This document shows positions 23,096 through 35,384 of a DNA stretch of 64,000 bases, piece by piece. This DNA comes from Tillus elongatus (lineage: Eukaryota > Arthropoda > Insecta > Coleoptera > Cleridae), in the NCBI GenBank assembly GCA_964006375.1, contig OZ023263.1:131854454-131918453 (forward strand), read 5' to 3'. The first letter of the stretch is position 1. Each line of letters opens with the position of its first letter. The notes under the pieces were generated by a model. The model was not told the origin of the DNA, did no database searches, and saw only the letters and a program-made list of their open reading frames with translations. Position numbers and translations under genes: made by a program.

Positions 23096-25435
23096 TTCTA
23101 GAAATGGTCAGACCAACAGCAGTTTCTCTCTCACTATACATCTGTAAAAAGAAAATCCTGACCGAACTCATCCATGAAGGAATAGTTGAAAAAGAACCGT
23201 CTCGAATATTTTCAGTTGTAAGAAATAATTTCCACAATCTATACAGAAAAGACACCAGTATTACAATATATCCAGGCAGCAGTCTATATAATGGCCTTCC
23301 TAGATTATATGAAAAGAGTGAATCTTTGATACAACAACCAATTACAGAAAACGATTTATTCACTGCTCTCAAGTAGCGACTTGAAAGAAACAAGGCTACA
23401 GGGATTCATGGTCTCAGTCTGGAATTCCATGTTGTTTTCTGGAATGAAATTAAAAACTGGTATTATAGCATGGTCCCAGCACTGCAGCTTGGAAAACTTC
23501 CAAGAAGTATTCGTACAGCAATCCTTGCCTTACTACACAAGGGTGGTGACTCCAGCGTTTTGGGACACTGGAGGCCAATTTCAATTTTAACAACTGACTA
23601 TAAGATTCTGTCTAAGGCGTTATCAATACGCTTGTCAGGGATACTAAACTTATTAGTAGATCCAGAACAGTCCTATTGTATACCAGGAAGGTCAGGTCAG
23701 ATCAGGTCAGCCTCCAGCTTTACAGGTATTACATTAATGTTCACGATTTACCTGTTGCTATGATTTCATTAAACCAACGAAGTGCCTTCGATAGAGTGAG
23801 TGATGAGTATATGTTCTACCTTCTGGAAATATATAATTTAGGCCCATTATTTATAAACTATGTGAGGCTTCTCTATGAAGATTCAGCTTGTATGGTTAGA
23901 ATGCATACTCGGCCCCAATTAAGTTTGAACAGGGTATTCGCCAGGATTGTCCATTTTCAGGCCCACTTTTTATTCTCTGTATTGAACCACTTCTATCTTT
24001 GATCAGGAACAGAATACCTTGCCTATCCTCCCAAAAAGTCACTTCCTAAAAGTCTCCGCCTATGCGGATGATGTTAATGTGGTCATTTCTGAAAAGACTG
24101 GCTTGGGGGTTATGATGGACTGCTATAATTAATACTCCCAAAATTCTGGTACACAACTCAATAAAGATAAATGCATGGGTTACTGGTTGGGAGCTTATAG
24201 ATGTTCCGGAGAGACCCCCCTCGCTTTTAATTGGTCATCCGCAGGCATAAAAATCTTGGGTATTACGTTTAAAAATGACGCCGACGTGCTTGATCTTGCC
24301 ACATTAAATGCAGCATTCAAAAGGTTAAAAGACAGCTGAAGTAGATGGATCGGGGTCCTTCCGGCTTTATCCTGGAGAGGAAGAGCTATGGTTATAAATC
24401 AGTTTCTTGCACCTAAACTTTGGTATACCTTGCAAATCTTACCAGACCCACCTGACTTTGTAAACAAAATTCAGTATTTTCTTATAAATTTATTCTGAAG
24501 TGGCAGAAAGCACTGGATTTCCGCGCAAGATCTATATCTACCAATTTCACTTCGAGTGCTTACAGATCTAGTGATCTGACCTGGCAGGTCTATTTATTCA
24601 GTATTCAAGCTATCACCCAGCAAAGTTATCATTATTCTTGAGGCAAGTCCTTGAATCAACCTCTCTCTGTTTGGAAAACTATCCCTCAACATTCTCAGAG
24701 TTGAAACAAATACCTGTGACCGCATCGCGCTTATTATTAGGCAGTTTTAAGTTCTCTAACCTCTAGTTTTCTAAAGGCGTTTACACTATTGGCGATTTAT
24801 TTTTTTGATGGGGTATAATGGAAGTCATTCGAAAATATTCAGCTAAAAGAGTATAACTCCCTGATCAAAAGTAACCTTAGAATTAACTTTCACCATTTTA
24901 AAGCACTGATAACGGAAACCTGCGCAGATCTTTTGCCCAAAACTGGCCCACCAAACATGATCTTTTATACTGCATTCAAAACCACTGCCACTGCCTGCGT
25001 AACAAAAGCGCTATTTTACGCGAGTTAACCTTGAGGGCATTTTTGTGTCACCTTGCCAATGAAAGAGGCATGGACTGATGATACAGCTAACTGGCAAGCA
25101 CTGTCCTCTAAACCCACTATGGGCCATGATGTCGCTCTTAGATTTGCCAAAAATAGGTTGGCAGATCCAGTTTTCTTAAACAGAGCAGGAATAATCTTGC
25201 CCGCCCTTTGTCCGTGATGTGGTATTATCGGGACATCCTGGCACATGATGGTAAAATGTTCGGAGGTTTCTGCTCTGTGGAGATTTGTTGGGTGTCTTGT
25301 CTATAAATTAACTGCAAAGCCACTTCGTATGGTTGACATATATGTGGGATTTGTACCACTCACTAGTGAGAAGGCAGCCCTTCTTAACTTTTTGTGCAGT
25401 ATAGCAAAAAGCACAATATATAACCACATTCATTG
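23096..25435 (+). pseudogene. LINE-C ORF2: reverse transcriptase and C-terminal zinc region (Tx1/L1-like)
   Basis: The RT region reads NKATGIHGLSLEF, KGGDSSVLGHWRPISIL, YKILSKALSIRL, AFDRVSDEY (motif A, near 23786) and YADDVNVVI (motif C, 24061-24087). The D-x-KAFDRV-like motif A and the GHWRPISIL block are of the L1/Tx1 type, unlike LINE-A and LINE-B. A C-terminal C-x2-C-x7-H-x4-C zinc motif lies around 25200-25260, interrupted by a stop. It is followed by LLNFLCSIAKSTIYNHI and the final stop near 25436. Frameshifts are frequent. The 3' end is interrupted by the PLE-1 insertion at 25430. Confidence 0.8.
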
Positions 25436-26400
25436 ATTGTTGTTGCCCTTACTTGGTGAAACTGGTCCATACTACATACAGACTTGGTGACTACTGCTCT
25501 GGCTTCACTGTTGGTTTTCGTTTTTGTAGGTAAAGGACGTAACCAGCGCGTAAGCTAACTGGAGCAAGTGGCCCTTATGAATTCTGGATCTTCTAGGATG
25601 TTCTTCAACGTTTCTGTGACTAGTTTCGCTGCTTGACAGCATTCTCAGACAGATTAAAATTGAATTAGTACAAAATCATGACAATTACATATAAAGATCT
25701 GTTGCTATGTTATGATATGATGTTTTGATCAAAAAATTTATCAAATTGAAAATAAAATGAAAACAGAAGACAGATGAGGCTTTCAAAATGTCTACGTGGT
25801 GTATGTCAATATTTAACATAAAAATAGAACTAGCCTATAATAACTATGATAACAGTTATAACAATAAAATAACTCTACATTAACAGTAGAAAAGCAGTCT
25901 CTATATAACGAAATTATTGTCATACATCAACATATTACAACTTTTTTGAGAGAGTAGTTAAATGTATTTTCTTTTACTTATTTAATTAGAAAGAAGAATA
26001 TCCAAAAAAGGGGAATTCATTAAATGAGTTTGCCGGTTTAAAGCTAGCTATTGTCGTGTGTGTGCTTTTTGACTTCTAAAGCTTCAAAAAAGTCTAGTTT
26101 ACGTTTGTCATTATTAAAATGTTTTGGTTGTATGCGGTTATTTACTGTAGGTCTATGTTCGGTATCAATAATATGTTTTGCAAATGTAGATTTGTCAGCG
26201 TGGTTATTTCTAAATGCAGAAATATGTTATTTGTATCAAGCAGCGAAACTAGTCACAGAAACGTTGAAGAACATCCTAGAACATCCAGAATTCATAAGGG
26301 CCACTTGCTCCAGTTAGCTTACGCGCTGGCTACGTCCTTCACCTACAAAAACGAAAACCAACAGTGAAGCCAGAGAAGTAGTCTCCAAGTCTGTATGTAA
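25430..26400 (-). mobile_element. PLE-1: Penelope-like remnant with inverted arms, 12-bp target duplication
   Basis: The insertion is flanked by ATATAACCACAT at 25418-25429 and 26400-26411. Inverted arms lie at 25430-25640 and 26237-26400. They share, in opposite orientation, words such as AGTTTCGCTGCTTGACAGC, GGGCCACTTGCTCCAGTTAG and CAACAGTGAAGCCAGAG. The right arm is about 50 bp shorter at its outer end. Between the arms is the end of a GIY-YIG endonuclease gene. PLEs often carry such repeats (pseudo-LTRs) in inverted orientation. The RT is missing. Confidence 0.8.
26045..26215 (-). pseudogene. PLE-1 GIY-YIG endonuclease, C-terminal fragment
   Basis: The minus-strand frame reads NNHADKSTFAKHIIDTEH, then a His/Asn-rich turn, then KRKLDFFEALEVKKHTHDN. 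This is the conserved C-terminal part of the Penelope-like GIY-YIG domain that nicks target DNA. The catalytic GIY...YIG part is absent, because the sequence joins the right arm at about 26237. Confidence 0.75.
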
Positions 26401-26411
26401 TATAACCACAT

Positions 26412-26677
26412 AGTTTCATATTTTAAAGACAACGCTCAACACCAGCCATATATAAACCATATATAAAAATAGACTAAAGTGTTGCTTAGTGAAAGAATAT
26501 TCATGGTATTTGAGCTGAAATGATGCCGTTTCTTTTGAAAATAAATGGTGTATTGGGGAGGTTCTCTGCGGAATTCAGGAAGTGTCTCTAGTATTTACTT
26601 TTTAGTATTGTCCTGATACATAGCCCTTGGCCTTTATGTTATATGTTTTTCCCCCCTCGTTAATTGTAATAATAATA
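26412..26677. other. Probable LINE-C 3' UTR remnant
   Basis: This sequence continues after the PLE-1 target duplication, so it should be the original right flank of the LINE-C end. No motifs are seen. Confidence 0.45.
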
Positions 26678-26692
26678 ACAACACACACACAC

Positions 26693-26771
<79 letters not shown>
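26678..26771. repeat. (AC)n then (TA)n microsatellite
   Basis: A short AC run passes into about 75 bp of TA repeats, directly left of the 1.6-kb repeat copy 1. Confidence 0.95.
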
Positions 26772-26773
<2 letters not shown>

Positions 26774-28440
26774 ATGTTTTATGTGAAGTGTTGTAAATTA
26801 TGCTTGTAAAATTAAATAATGTGACTTACATCCTGGTGTATCCACTGGCTTTTTACTTCTGCCTGGGACCTAAATAAATCTATAGCATGGATGAACCTAC
26901 TCTCAAATCAGGGAGCTTATTAAGCTGGTGGGTTAAAGTCCTATTAAACTTTTTATTGTAATTTCCAAAAGTATAGTTAGATCTTCAAATACACTGTTGT
27001 TTATAAGTCCGAAATATCTTTGTTTATTTTTTCAAATTTTGAAATATATTGCCCTATCTGATTTTAGTTATTTCCTCCCAAATACTTACATACTATAAAG
27101 CAAATATAAAGCAAGGACTTCAAGTGAACACAACTTCGAAATATTTATTAAATTAACATATATGATAAAAACCTAAACCTTATGTATTACTTATATCTAT
27201 CTGAATTTGACGCTATAAAAAGAAAATAAAAAAAATTAAACTGTACCGACACCTATTAATGTTTGTATCTATTCCACCGTATTGTGGCACTTAGTCAATA
27301 GACACAGAATTCCACGCTAACTATTAGTTGAAGTCAAGAGATGGCCCCCCTGCCTCTGCAAGTATCTTGAATTTATCGTACAAAACCAAAGCAACAGTTT
27401 GTACGATTAGACTTCTTTATTTATATTTTATGTACTTATTTTTAGCGAGTTTTATTACTCCTTTTTTTTATTTTTGAGGCTGGAGATGCAGAACAATAAA
27501 GGTATGTTTACTTTTTATTTTTACATTACTCACTCAGACTATTGCCTTTGCTGCCTTTCCTGTAGCTGAGTCGGACTATCGGATCAGCGACCCCTGTAGA
27601 TTTTTACTTCTTGTAGTCTCTTCCCCCTTTTGCTACTAAATTTGTTTTCAAATCCCTTTTATCTAAATTTTCAAATTATTTCTTTTACTACTAAAAATTC
27701 CCCATCTAATAATTTTTATAACAATCTCAATCTGTGTATCATTTTTCTATAGCGACGGTTGTCTGGTTAATTTCCATCATTCGCCCTCTTTTAAAAATCT
27801 TTCATCAAAACAAAAATATCTACAATCCTCTTCCTGTACATTATTTCCCCGGATACCTGCTTCTCATTGTTGTTGGTCAATGACAGATTAGTTAACCTAT
27901 ATATTACATTTTCTGTCAGTTTGACATGTGGTTCTTATCTGTTAACCTACACGATAATTTGAGTGTCAGTTTGACGTTTGTCCTAAATAAAAACAGCTGA
28001 CTTACATCTAGGTTATGACATGGCATTTCTTACAATTTAACAAACAATATTCTTAAAGCTAGTAAACAATAACAACTTACATTTCCTAAAACTACGTTAA
28101 CAAACATCATCTTAAATTATATAACAGCTAGTAAACAATAATAATAAATACACCATATTTACATTCTTAAGAGTTTTAGAGTTCATAGACATATATACTT
28201 TATATACGTTATATCACTTCCTGCAGTCCATTCTGTCTTTGATATAACTTTCACTCCTTATAAACTAATTTCACCATTGCCTTACCTTATTTAACCCCAT
28301 ATATATGTCGTATTTTGGGAATCAATTTTGATTGAAATTTTTATATCAGGTCATACGTTATGCCTGTAAAAATGGTTATTATTTTCTCTGGCAAGACATT
28401 GCACACACCAAAAGTAAGTTCTTGTTTGTGTTTAGTATGA
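26772..28440. repeat. 1.6-kb dispersed repeat R, copy 1
   Basis: Collinear with 61205-62830 in the same orientation. Shared stretches include TTGCCCTATCTGATTT-like (near 27050 and 61480), TTTCCTCCCAAATACT, CAGTTTGACGT, AACAGCTGACTTA and CATTGCA(C/T)ACACCAAA. Both copies have (TA)n at their left edge. No frame longer than chance is seen. It could be the long LTR or 3' region of the Gypsy-type integrase at 30590-31343, but no matching second LTR is beside it. Confidence 0.7.
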
Positions 28441-28854
28441 TTTGTTTTAAAGTGTGTTCATGTGTGGATGTTTACCTTCCCATTATAGGATACTATATCA
28501 AATCCCCAATAACAAAATTTCAAAAACTTAGAGAAGGTTCCTTCACAAGCTTTCGAATTTTTTTATTATACGCTCTAAACATCATCCAGATTGTGAAAAA
28601 TTCAAATTATGTGCAATTTTTTTTTGAATTTGTAATTTATATACTTATGTGTATATCAGTATACAATTTTATATTTTCCTAATTGATGCTTTATCTATTA
28701 TTACAGTTCTTGAAGAGAGTCACTACAATTCCCACTACAAGTTATGCTGTGTCAGTCACGTCTACTGTCCAAAATATACGTGCTTCAGGTGCGAACTCTA
28801 GAAGTGCCAGATGCACTTATGCATGAAGGATTATTGTGCTTACACGCACGTTTA

Positions 28855-28990
28855 AAGGGATACTAGTGTGTCTATAATTTAGAAGAACACTAGCGTGCCT
28901 GCAAATCATATTTTATAAGGACACCACCGTGCCTGCAAATTATGTTTTTGAAGAAAAAAAAACTACTGTGTCTGCGAATTTCCTGCTACT
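28855..28990. repeat. Minisatellite, about 40-bp unit, four degenerate copies
   Basis: Units contain ACTAGTGTGTCT or its variants (ACTAGCGTGCCTGC, ACCACCGTGCCTGC, ACTACTGTGTCTGC) followed by AATTT-rich spacers. Confidence 0.7.
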
Positions 28991-30339
28991 GTCGAATACT
29001 GCTCCTGCTGTCAGTACTGCTGCATGTTTGTTCCAGCTTCACAAGTGTTCAGTTCTTCGAAGTATTTATGGCCTTTATTTAAAATAGTACTCCGTTAGTT
29101 TAAGTGCTTTTAAAAATATGTGTCATGTCAGTGTGTCGCTAGTCTGGAATTTCTTCAATTTATATGCCTTTTTTAATGTCACGTTTGCCCAAGCAACGTT
29201 CGACTTAGTTATTAAGTAACTATAAGAAATGCCATCAACATCAAATGAAAAATGTTGTTAATTGACTATGTCAAGGCTAAATTTATATTTAAGTTTCCCC
29301 CCAAGTAAAGTAAGAAATCATCTCCTGCTTTTTAAATTCCTTATTGTTTAATTTATTTCTTTCATCACAGGTCTATAAAATTTAATCCTGTTTTTTTTAA
29401 ATTTACCTCTTGATCATCTTATTCTTTCTGTACTGGCCAATTATCAATCTTCCCCAAACTTTTATATTTTACTTCGGTACCTCGGCGACTTGCTTATCTT
29501 TTATTTTACGGTTTTCAACAGTTTCACATCTGGTTTATCTCGGACCTCGTGTTCATATATTTTCTTCTTATTAAACTACAATGACGTTTTATCTGATTCA
29601 AATTTACTCTCTCGGATTAGCAGCTTTTTAAATATCTTTCTCATTTGGTATGTATATCAATTTTATTCTTATATGGCTTCTCTTTTGTAACTTACCATCT
29701 ATTCCCATATAAACAATCAATATTTCTTCATTTCAATACTTAATTTCTATATCATTTAATTTTCATATACCTATATCAATATTCATTATTCATTTTTATA
29801 TATAATAACCTCTCTTAGGCCTATTATCTTATTATATACTGGTTTCGCTACTCCAACTACAAATTCTTTTCACAATTCATCACCATATATCTTTAGAATT
29901 CTTCAAATCTTTATTTTCTTACCCATTTTGTTATATTTTCTTTCTGCTTGCTTCATACGATCCTCTGCGTTCATTTGCATTGTCATTGTCATTTTCATAT
30001 TTCATTTTTCTTATCATCTGCCTCGAGTTTTCCCTATACGTTACTTCTCTTTCTTGCTTACAGCCCTTTTCTTTTGATCTTATTCCTTTCTTTTGCCTTC
30101 TGGCCTTTTGTAGTTCTATATGCTTGCTTTCCTAGTCTTTTGCTTTGTTCGTTGACAGCTTTGGTCCTCTAATCTTGGGTTTAAGCTTGTCCCCATTACT
30201 TCGTTTGTATCCGATTGCATTTTATGTTTGGCGTACAATTTCTAATGCTTGTTTATCGTACGATCCTTCCCCACACATGGCTGATTACTAATCTTATCTA
30301 CCTCGGTTTTGGTCTATACTCTTCTTTTAAGCTTGTCAT
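28991..30339. other. T-rich sequence, no recognised gene
   Basis: Plus-strand frames here (for example 29948-30172) are hydrophobic only because the strand is pyrimidine-rich. On the minus strand the same stretch is purine-rich and broken. It lies downstream of the minus-strand Gypsy integrase and may be its 3' UTR. Confidence 0.45.
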
Positions 30340-30585
30340 TGGCTTTAAATTTTGAATTTTAACATCTTATTTGGTCAAAATAGTTTTGATTCAGTTTATA
30401 GACTTAATCCAGATCTGTAATTTTGAATTTGGATAGTGATCGTTGTTCGAAATATTCTTGGTTGACTTTAAAGACTTCCCAGGTCTAATTTGTGTTTTAA
30501 TTTTGAATTTTGATTAATGCTTTTCAAAATATCCTTGGTTTCAGTTTTAAGACTTGACCAGGTCTTTATAATTTTGTTTCAATTT
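30340..30585. repeat. Three degenerate 80-90 bp repeats downstream of Gypsy integrase
   Basis: Each unit contains AATTTTGAATTT, a TTTTG(A/G)TT-CAGTTT-like part and AGACTT(G/A)ACCAGGTCT or its variant. The units lie directly after the integrase stop on the minus strand. Confidence 0.6.
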
Positions 30586-30589
30586 CCTC

Positions 30590-31343
30590 CTATTGTTCAA
30601 ACTTATACACGTCTGCAATGTTGAAAACACCTATGATCTGTCCCGTTTGGAGGTCTGTCAGTAGACAGCTGTTCACTGGTTCCTCATTTTCTATTTTATA
30701 AGGTCCTTCGAATATAGGTTGAAGCTTGGCACATTTTTCTAACTCTCGATTTCTAACTCTGTGCGCTCTCACAATCACAATATCTCCTTTTTTGAACTTC
30801 ACCCCTTTTTTTTTCTTACGCTGTCGGCTCAAGTATTTCTGTGTCTTTCTCCCGATTCTCTTCCTTACATTCTCAACCACTCTCTCATACGTCAATTTCT
30901 CTTCTATTATCCATTTTCTCTCACGCCTCCTTCCAGTCATCACATACGTAGGTGTCTCTTCCGCGTTCAAGTTATGACCTTCATTCAGAATTCTTTCAAC
31001 ATTCACCAATTGACTCTCCCATTCTCTCTGGTCATCATTTATCAACATTCTCAAATACTTGATTACTTCCTGTGCTGCTCGTGTATTGCATTTGATTGCA
31101 TTTACTTTCACAGAACTGTTGTATTGCTTCATATTGGAAGGAGGTGGCGTTATGCAGTAAAATAGTTTTCGGTGTACCTACTTGTCGTATATATAACCTT
31201 AGCAGTTTCATTGCGACCTGTTTATTTGTACGTTTCGTGGGATATAATTTGATGTATTTAGAAAATACATCGACCACGACCATTATATGCTTGTTTTGTT
31301 GTCTACTGGGTATCAATTCACTAATGAAATCTATGGCTACCAT
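30590..31343 (-). pseudogene. Gypsy (Ty3-type) integrase, core and C-terminus
   Basis: Two overlapping minus-strand frames encode an LTR-element integrase. The first (31343-31035) starts MVAIDFISELIP, holding the first catalytic Asp, then VVVDVFSKYIKLYP. The second (31132-30590) carries RAAQEVIKYLRMLI, whose Glu fits the third catalytic residue. It then has KKGDIVIVRAHRVRN and IFEGPYKI, the C-terminal DNA-binding fold. In the place of the second catalytic Asp the sequence reads LLHNATSF, so that residue appears to be mutated. A frameshift in the overlap confirms decay. This element is not of the env-carrying type seen elsewhere in the window. Confidence 0.8.
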
Positions 31344-33579
31344 TTCTAAACACTCATAATAGGAAAATATAACAAAACATAAATATGAGTTCCATCTTCC
31401 AATTAGAGAAAGGCAGAATAAAAATCAATAATCATATTACGGTAAACAGGTAACACATCAGAGATTCACACGTGGTTTATATAAAAAGTGTATACCTATC
31501 ATTATAGGACAGGTTTACTGTATGTCGGTCTTCCTGGAACGGCCAATATAACAGACAGTCGCTAATTAAAAAAAATCGTTTCAGGTTTAACATTAATAAT
31601 TGCGGGTTGCATCGACCTTGCCGAATGTTATCTGGTTGACCTTGTTGAACTGATGTGAGACGATAATGCTCTAACACATTTTTTTTAATGGCCGTCCTTC
31701 TGAACTAAAACAACTGTAAAGTATAAAGATTGACAACCATATTTAGGTTTTTAGAATAAGCATATTAGGTATTCCATATAGTATTTAAATGAACAAATAA
31801 GAAAGGTACATCATTTTTTTCAAATGTTTTGAAGGGAATCAATACGAAAAAAGCTTCTTTAGGTATTTTAATTTTGATTATTTGTTTTACACAAGATTTG
31901 CGTGGATGGAGAATAAACTGATCAGGCATTTCAAAAATTATCATGCATACGAAAGCGCCATACAGACAAACGAACTATATAAAGACCACAAATCTGACAC
32001 TTATTTTGAACCCTATTGTTAAATTCTTTTTAACTCAAGATTAAATCAATTAATCAAACATTAAAAATAATCCTTTTGAAAAAAATTGCAGCCATTTGGA
32101 AATAAATAGATCTACCAAAGAATCACTATATTCGCGTTATTTAGTTTATAACAAAACATGTAATGCAATTTGTTTTGTTAATATACCCTTCTTTATAAAT
32201 TAAAAGCAAATGAAGTAATCATCATATTTACACATAACTCTTCTAGGTAGACACACATTGGCAGTCATTTAAATTTTTTTAAGTTTAGCACGAAAATTAA
32301 CAGATCACAAATTTGATATTTTTCAAGTCTACTTAAGAGTAGTTTTTGTCTTCAGATTCGATCAAATAATAACAGCGTAAAAATAATTTTTATACAAAAA
32401 ATGGCTGCCATTTTGAAATATGTTTATTTGGCAAAAATCAAGCAAACTTTTAAAGTATATATTAGACCTTTTTTAAATTGATTGCAAGATATATTCATTT
32501 TTAAAAGTAATAACAAAGATACCATTTTCTAAAAAGAAAAACAAAAAGAAAAACATGTCAATGTAACGTTGTAACGACTAAATTTTTTACGATTATGTAC
32601 TACCGACAAGGATTCCATATGCCAAGATTAATGTTCTTAAGCTTTAAGGCTTTTTGAACGGTTAACTACCTATACGATAAGAATTATGGGTATCTGCCTC
32701 TTGGTTATATTAGCATTCAGTAGGCTTTTTGAAGTCATCATTTTGACAAAATCGTTCTACTTACGAATACATTGCAGGCTGTCATTTTGGCAAGCTAGGG
32801 TTTAGCGAAAAACGAATAGAGACTATAAAATTAAGGTCTTCCATGTCAACTTGAATTTATTTTTTTATCTTTGAATTATAAATATAATAAATTATAAATA
32901 AATAATAACAACAGTAATTTATTTCTTAGAAAGAAATCTGGTAACTAATAACAGAGCGATTTGTTTTTGATTTGAAAAAACAAAAAAGGATGTAGTACTA
33001 TATTCCGATCTGGTTTCATGGTTTTCTAATAACTTTATTTTAGGTCTTGAAAATACACAATAATATAAATTAAAACTGTTGACAGTTGCCACGGAGGAAT
33101 ATAACTAACTTTAATTTTCACCAACCTGAAGATGCCGCACTGGTGAAACAGGGTTGCTGAGAAAGCTAAAAAGCTACCAACAAGCATACCTTGTGTGGAG
33201 CCAGAGTATAGATCTCTACGTATATACTTATATTAAATAATTTTGTTGTCACATCATACAGGTTTCTCTAAATAAAACAAATATATGTAAGCCAACCTTT
33301 ATCAACGCATTTATCGCCGCTCATGCACAGAAATCCATTTTTTATTGCAAAAATTGGATATGTATGTGTGTGTTTATTTTTAGTAAATTTATTGCGTTCC
33401 TTTTATTGAAAAAAAACCTAGAAGACATCTTTACTGGTTTAAAGTATGGTTAAAAAAACGCCATAATCCGAAGGTCATTTAGAGGCATAACCTTGACCGT
33501 CCGGTAACATCTAGAAGCAATCCATTTTCAGCAATAGGCGTTTTCGCCACGCGCCAGCGCTGCCATCTGCCTCATTGTT
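31344..33579. other. No recognised gene
   Basis: AT-rich sequence. A 66-codon minus-strand frame at 31477-31677 shows no known domain. The stretch near 33115-33150 (CACCAACCTGAAGATGCC) resembles PLE-end sequence but is too short to assign. Confidence 0.5.
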
Positions 33580-34018
33580 CTCTAAGTGAAGATTGGAACC
33601 TGGGATGAGCACTGATAAGTACACTTGGAGAACCCAAATCATCACAACACATATTTTTAAAGACCTGACGATCGTTTCACTAACAAAGTTAGCGTTATCA
33701 GATGATGAAAAAATCGAACAACTTACTACTAAAACAGTACCTTTTATACTGAGTCTTAAGTAAAGAACGATACCGAGAGGGAGATTAAATGCAGGCAAAC
33801 TTTCTGTGTATTGTGCTTTCATTGCCGGACGAAGTCTTTGAACCTCCTTTACCACTCCACCTGACAGGTTCCGAAATGTTTATCTGCATCAAAGACAGAG
33901 CGCAAACAGAAGACTGCAACCAGTGGCAGGGCTCTATTTAAGGAACTTTTATTTTTTATTGCCCCAGAAATATAAATACTATTGTACGCATCTAGCTTCG
34001 CTGGTTGTCTGATATTTT
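33580..34018 (-). repeat. PLE-2 left arm (inverted pseudo-LTR)
   Basis: Reverse-complement match to about 37222-37635. Shared words include GACGATCGTTTC, TGATGCAGATAAAC in inverse and GTTCCTTAAAT. It includes an inverted copy of the last codons of the endonuclease gene. A 114-codon minus-strand frame here (33511-33855) is repeat sequence, not a gene. Confidence 0.8.
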
Positions 34019-34376
34019 TGATTTCAGATTTTCTTAATGAATGTGGTGGATATTATCCCAAGTACGTTGTGTTTAGCGAAGTAGCTGTCAAATGCAAAAA
34101 AGTTATTCAGTGTCAATTTACTCGAATTCATTACTAAAATTAAAGCTGTTAAATTGGTGGAAGGCGTTGATATCATTCGATGTAGCGTCTTTATTTCCTA
34201 GCCTGCCCACAAAACAAACGCTACCGTATTTGGAACAGTTGTTAAAATTGAACAACATATCTGAAGAGGTGTGCAAAGAATATTTAACTTTAACAAACCT
34301 TTGTACAAAACAAATTATTTTTCGATTTAACAATGAGTTTTTTGGACAAACTGGAGGCACGGCATTGGGTAACCCA
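34019..34376 (+). pseudogene. PLE-2 reverse transcriptase, first part
   Basis: The frame reads ISFDVASLFPSLP (catalytic motif A, near 34170-34203). It continues to IIFRFNNEFFGQTGGTALGNP, motif B of Penelope-like RTs. It is interrupted at 34376 by the hAT insertion. The RT continues at 36274. This is the enzyme that primes reverse transcription at a nicked target. Confidence 0.85.
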
Positions 34377-35288
34377 TAGTGATGGGAAAACGGTTATTTT
34401 CTGTTAACAGTTGAAGTCGTTAACGTTATTTAATAATAACCGTTGAAAATAACGGCTTCAGTTATTTATCTGTCATTTTAAACTGGATAGTCGATCGATA
34501 GTATCCTACATTCCCAAAGCTGTGAGCGAGAGCGAGCACACTAGTATAAATGCATTGTATTTTTACCCCGTTATTTCACGTAGTGTATAAATCTCAAATT
34601 TTGTCGATATGAAAAGGAAACAAAGGGTTAAGAAATTATAATAAGCGTGTCGTAAATCTTTTGCCACTCTGAAGTGAAACTTTTAGAAATCAGAAAGGAG
34701 TCTTATATTAGTATTTACTTAGATGTTTTAGGAATTATAAACTAGTCATTTCTAACAAATTTATTTTATGAGGGGTCTTTACGTAAATGTCAATGCCACA
34801 GCAAGAATTAATAAATATCATTATTTATCACGTCTTGGGACGTTAGACGTTAGAACTTTTATTGCTACACAGGGAGTGATTCCAAGAACACCATAACATA
34901 ACGCAGCTCATAAAATTTCGGTAAAGAAATTTGCCTTTATTCTGTACATATGGTTTGTTATTACATTATGCTTTTATTCTTTCTTAGAAAGATCTCTATC
35001 TCTAGTTACATTTTCGGTTCACTGGTCATCTTTATCAGTCCACTTTTAAAAACTGTGCAAACAACAGCCAACAGTATAAAAATTGAGTTTGAGTTTAAAA
35101 AAAAAGAAGATATATAGTATTAATTGTTTATTTACTTATTTTAATATTCGTTTTAAAATTAGTTTCAAAAATTTCAAAGGGCTGTAACTTGGAGGAGAAG
35201 GGGTTTCAAGAACAACTTAATAAAAAGACACCCCTTATTTTTCGCCAAAGAATCACCCTGTAAAATTTTTCGCATCAATTTGGAAACA

Positions 35289-35384
<96 letters not shown>

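Noticed and set aside
29948..30172. Hydrophobic 74-codon frame resembling a membrane protein
   Set aside because: The strand is simply pyrimidine-rich (Leu, Phe, Ser codons), with no conserved context.
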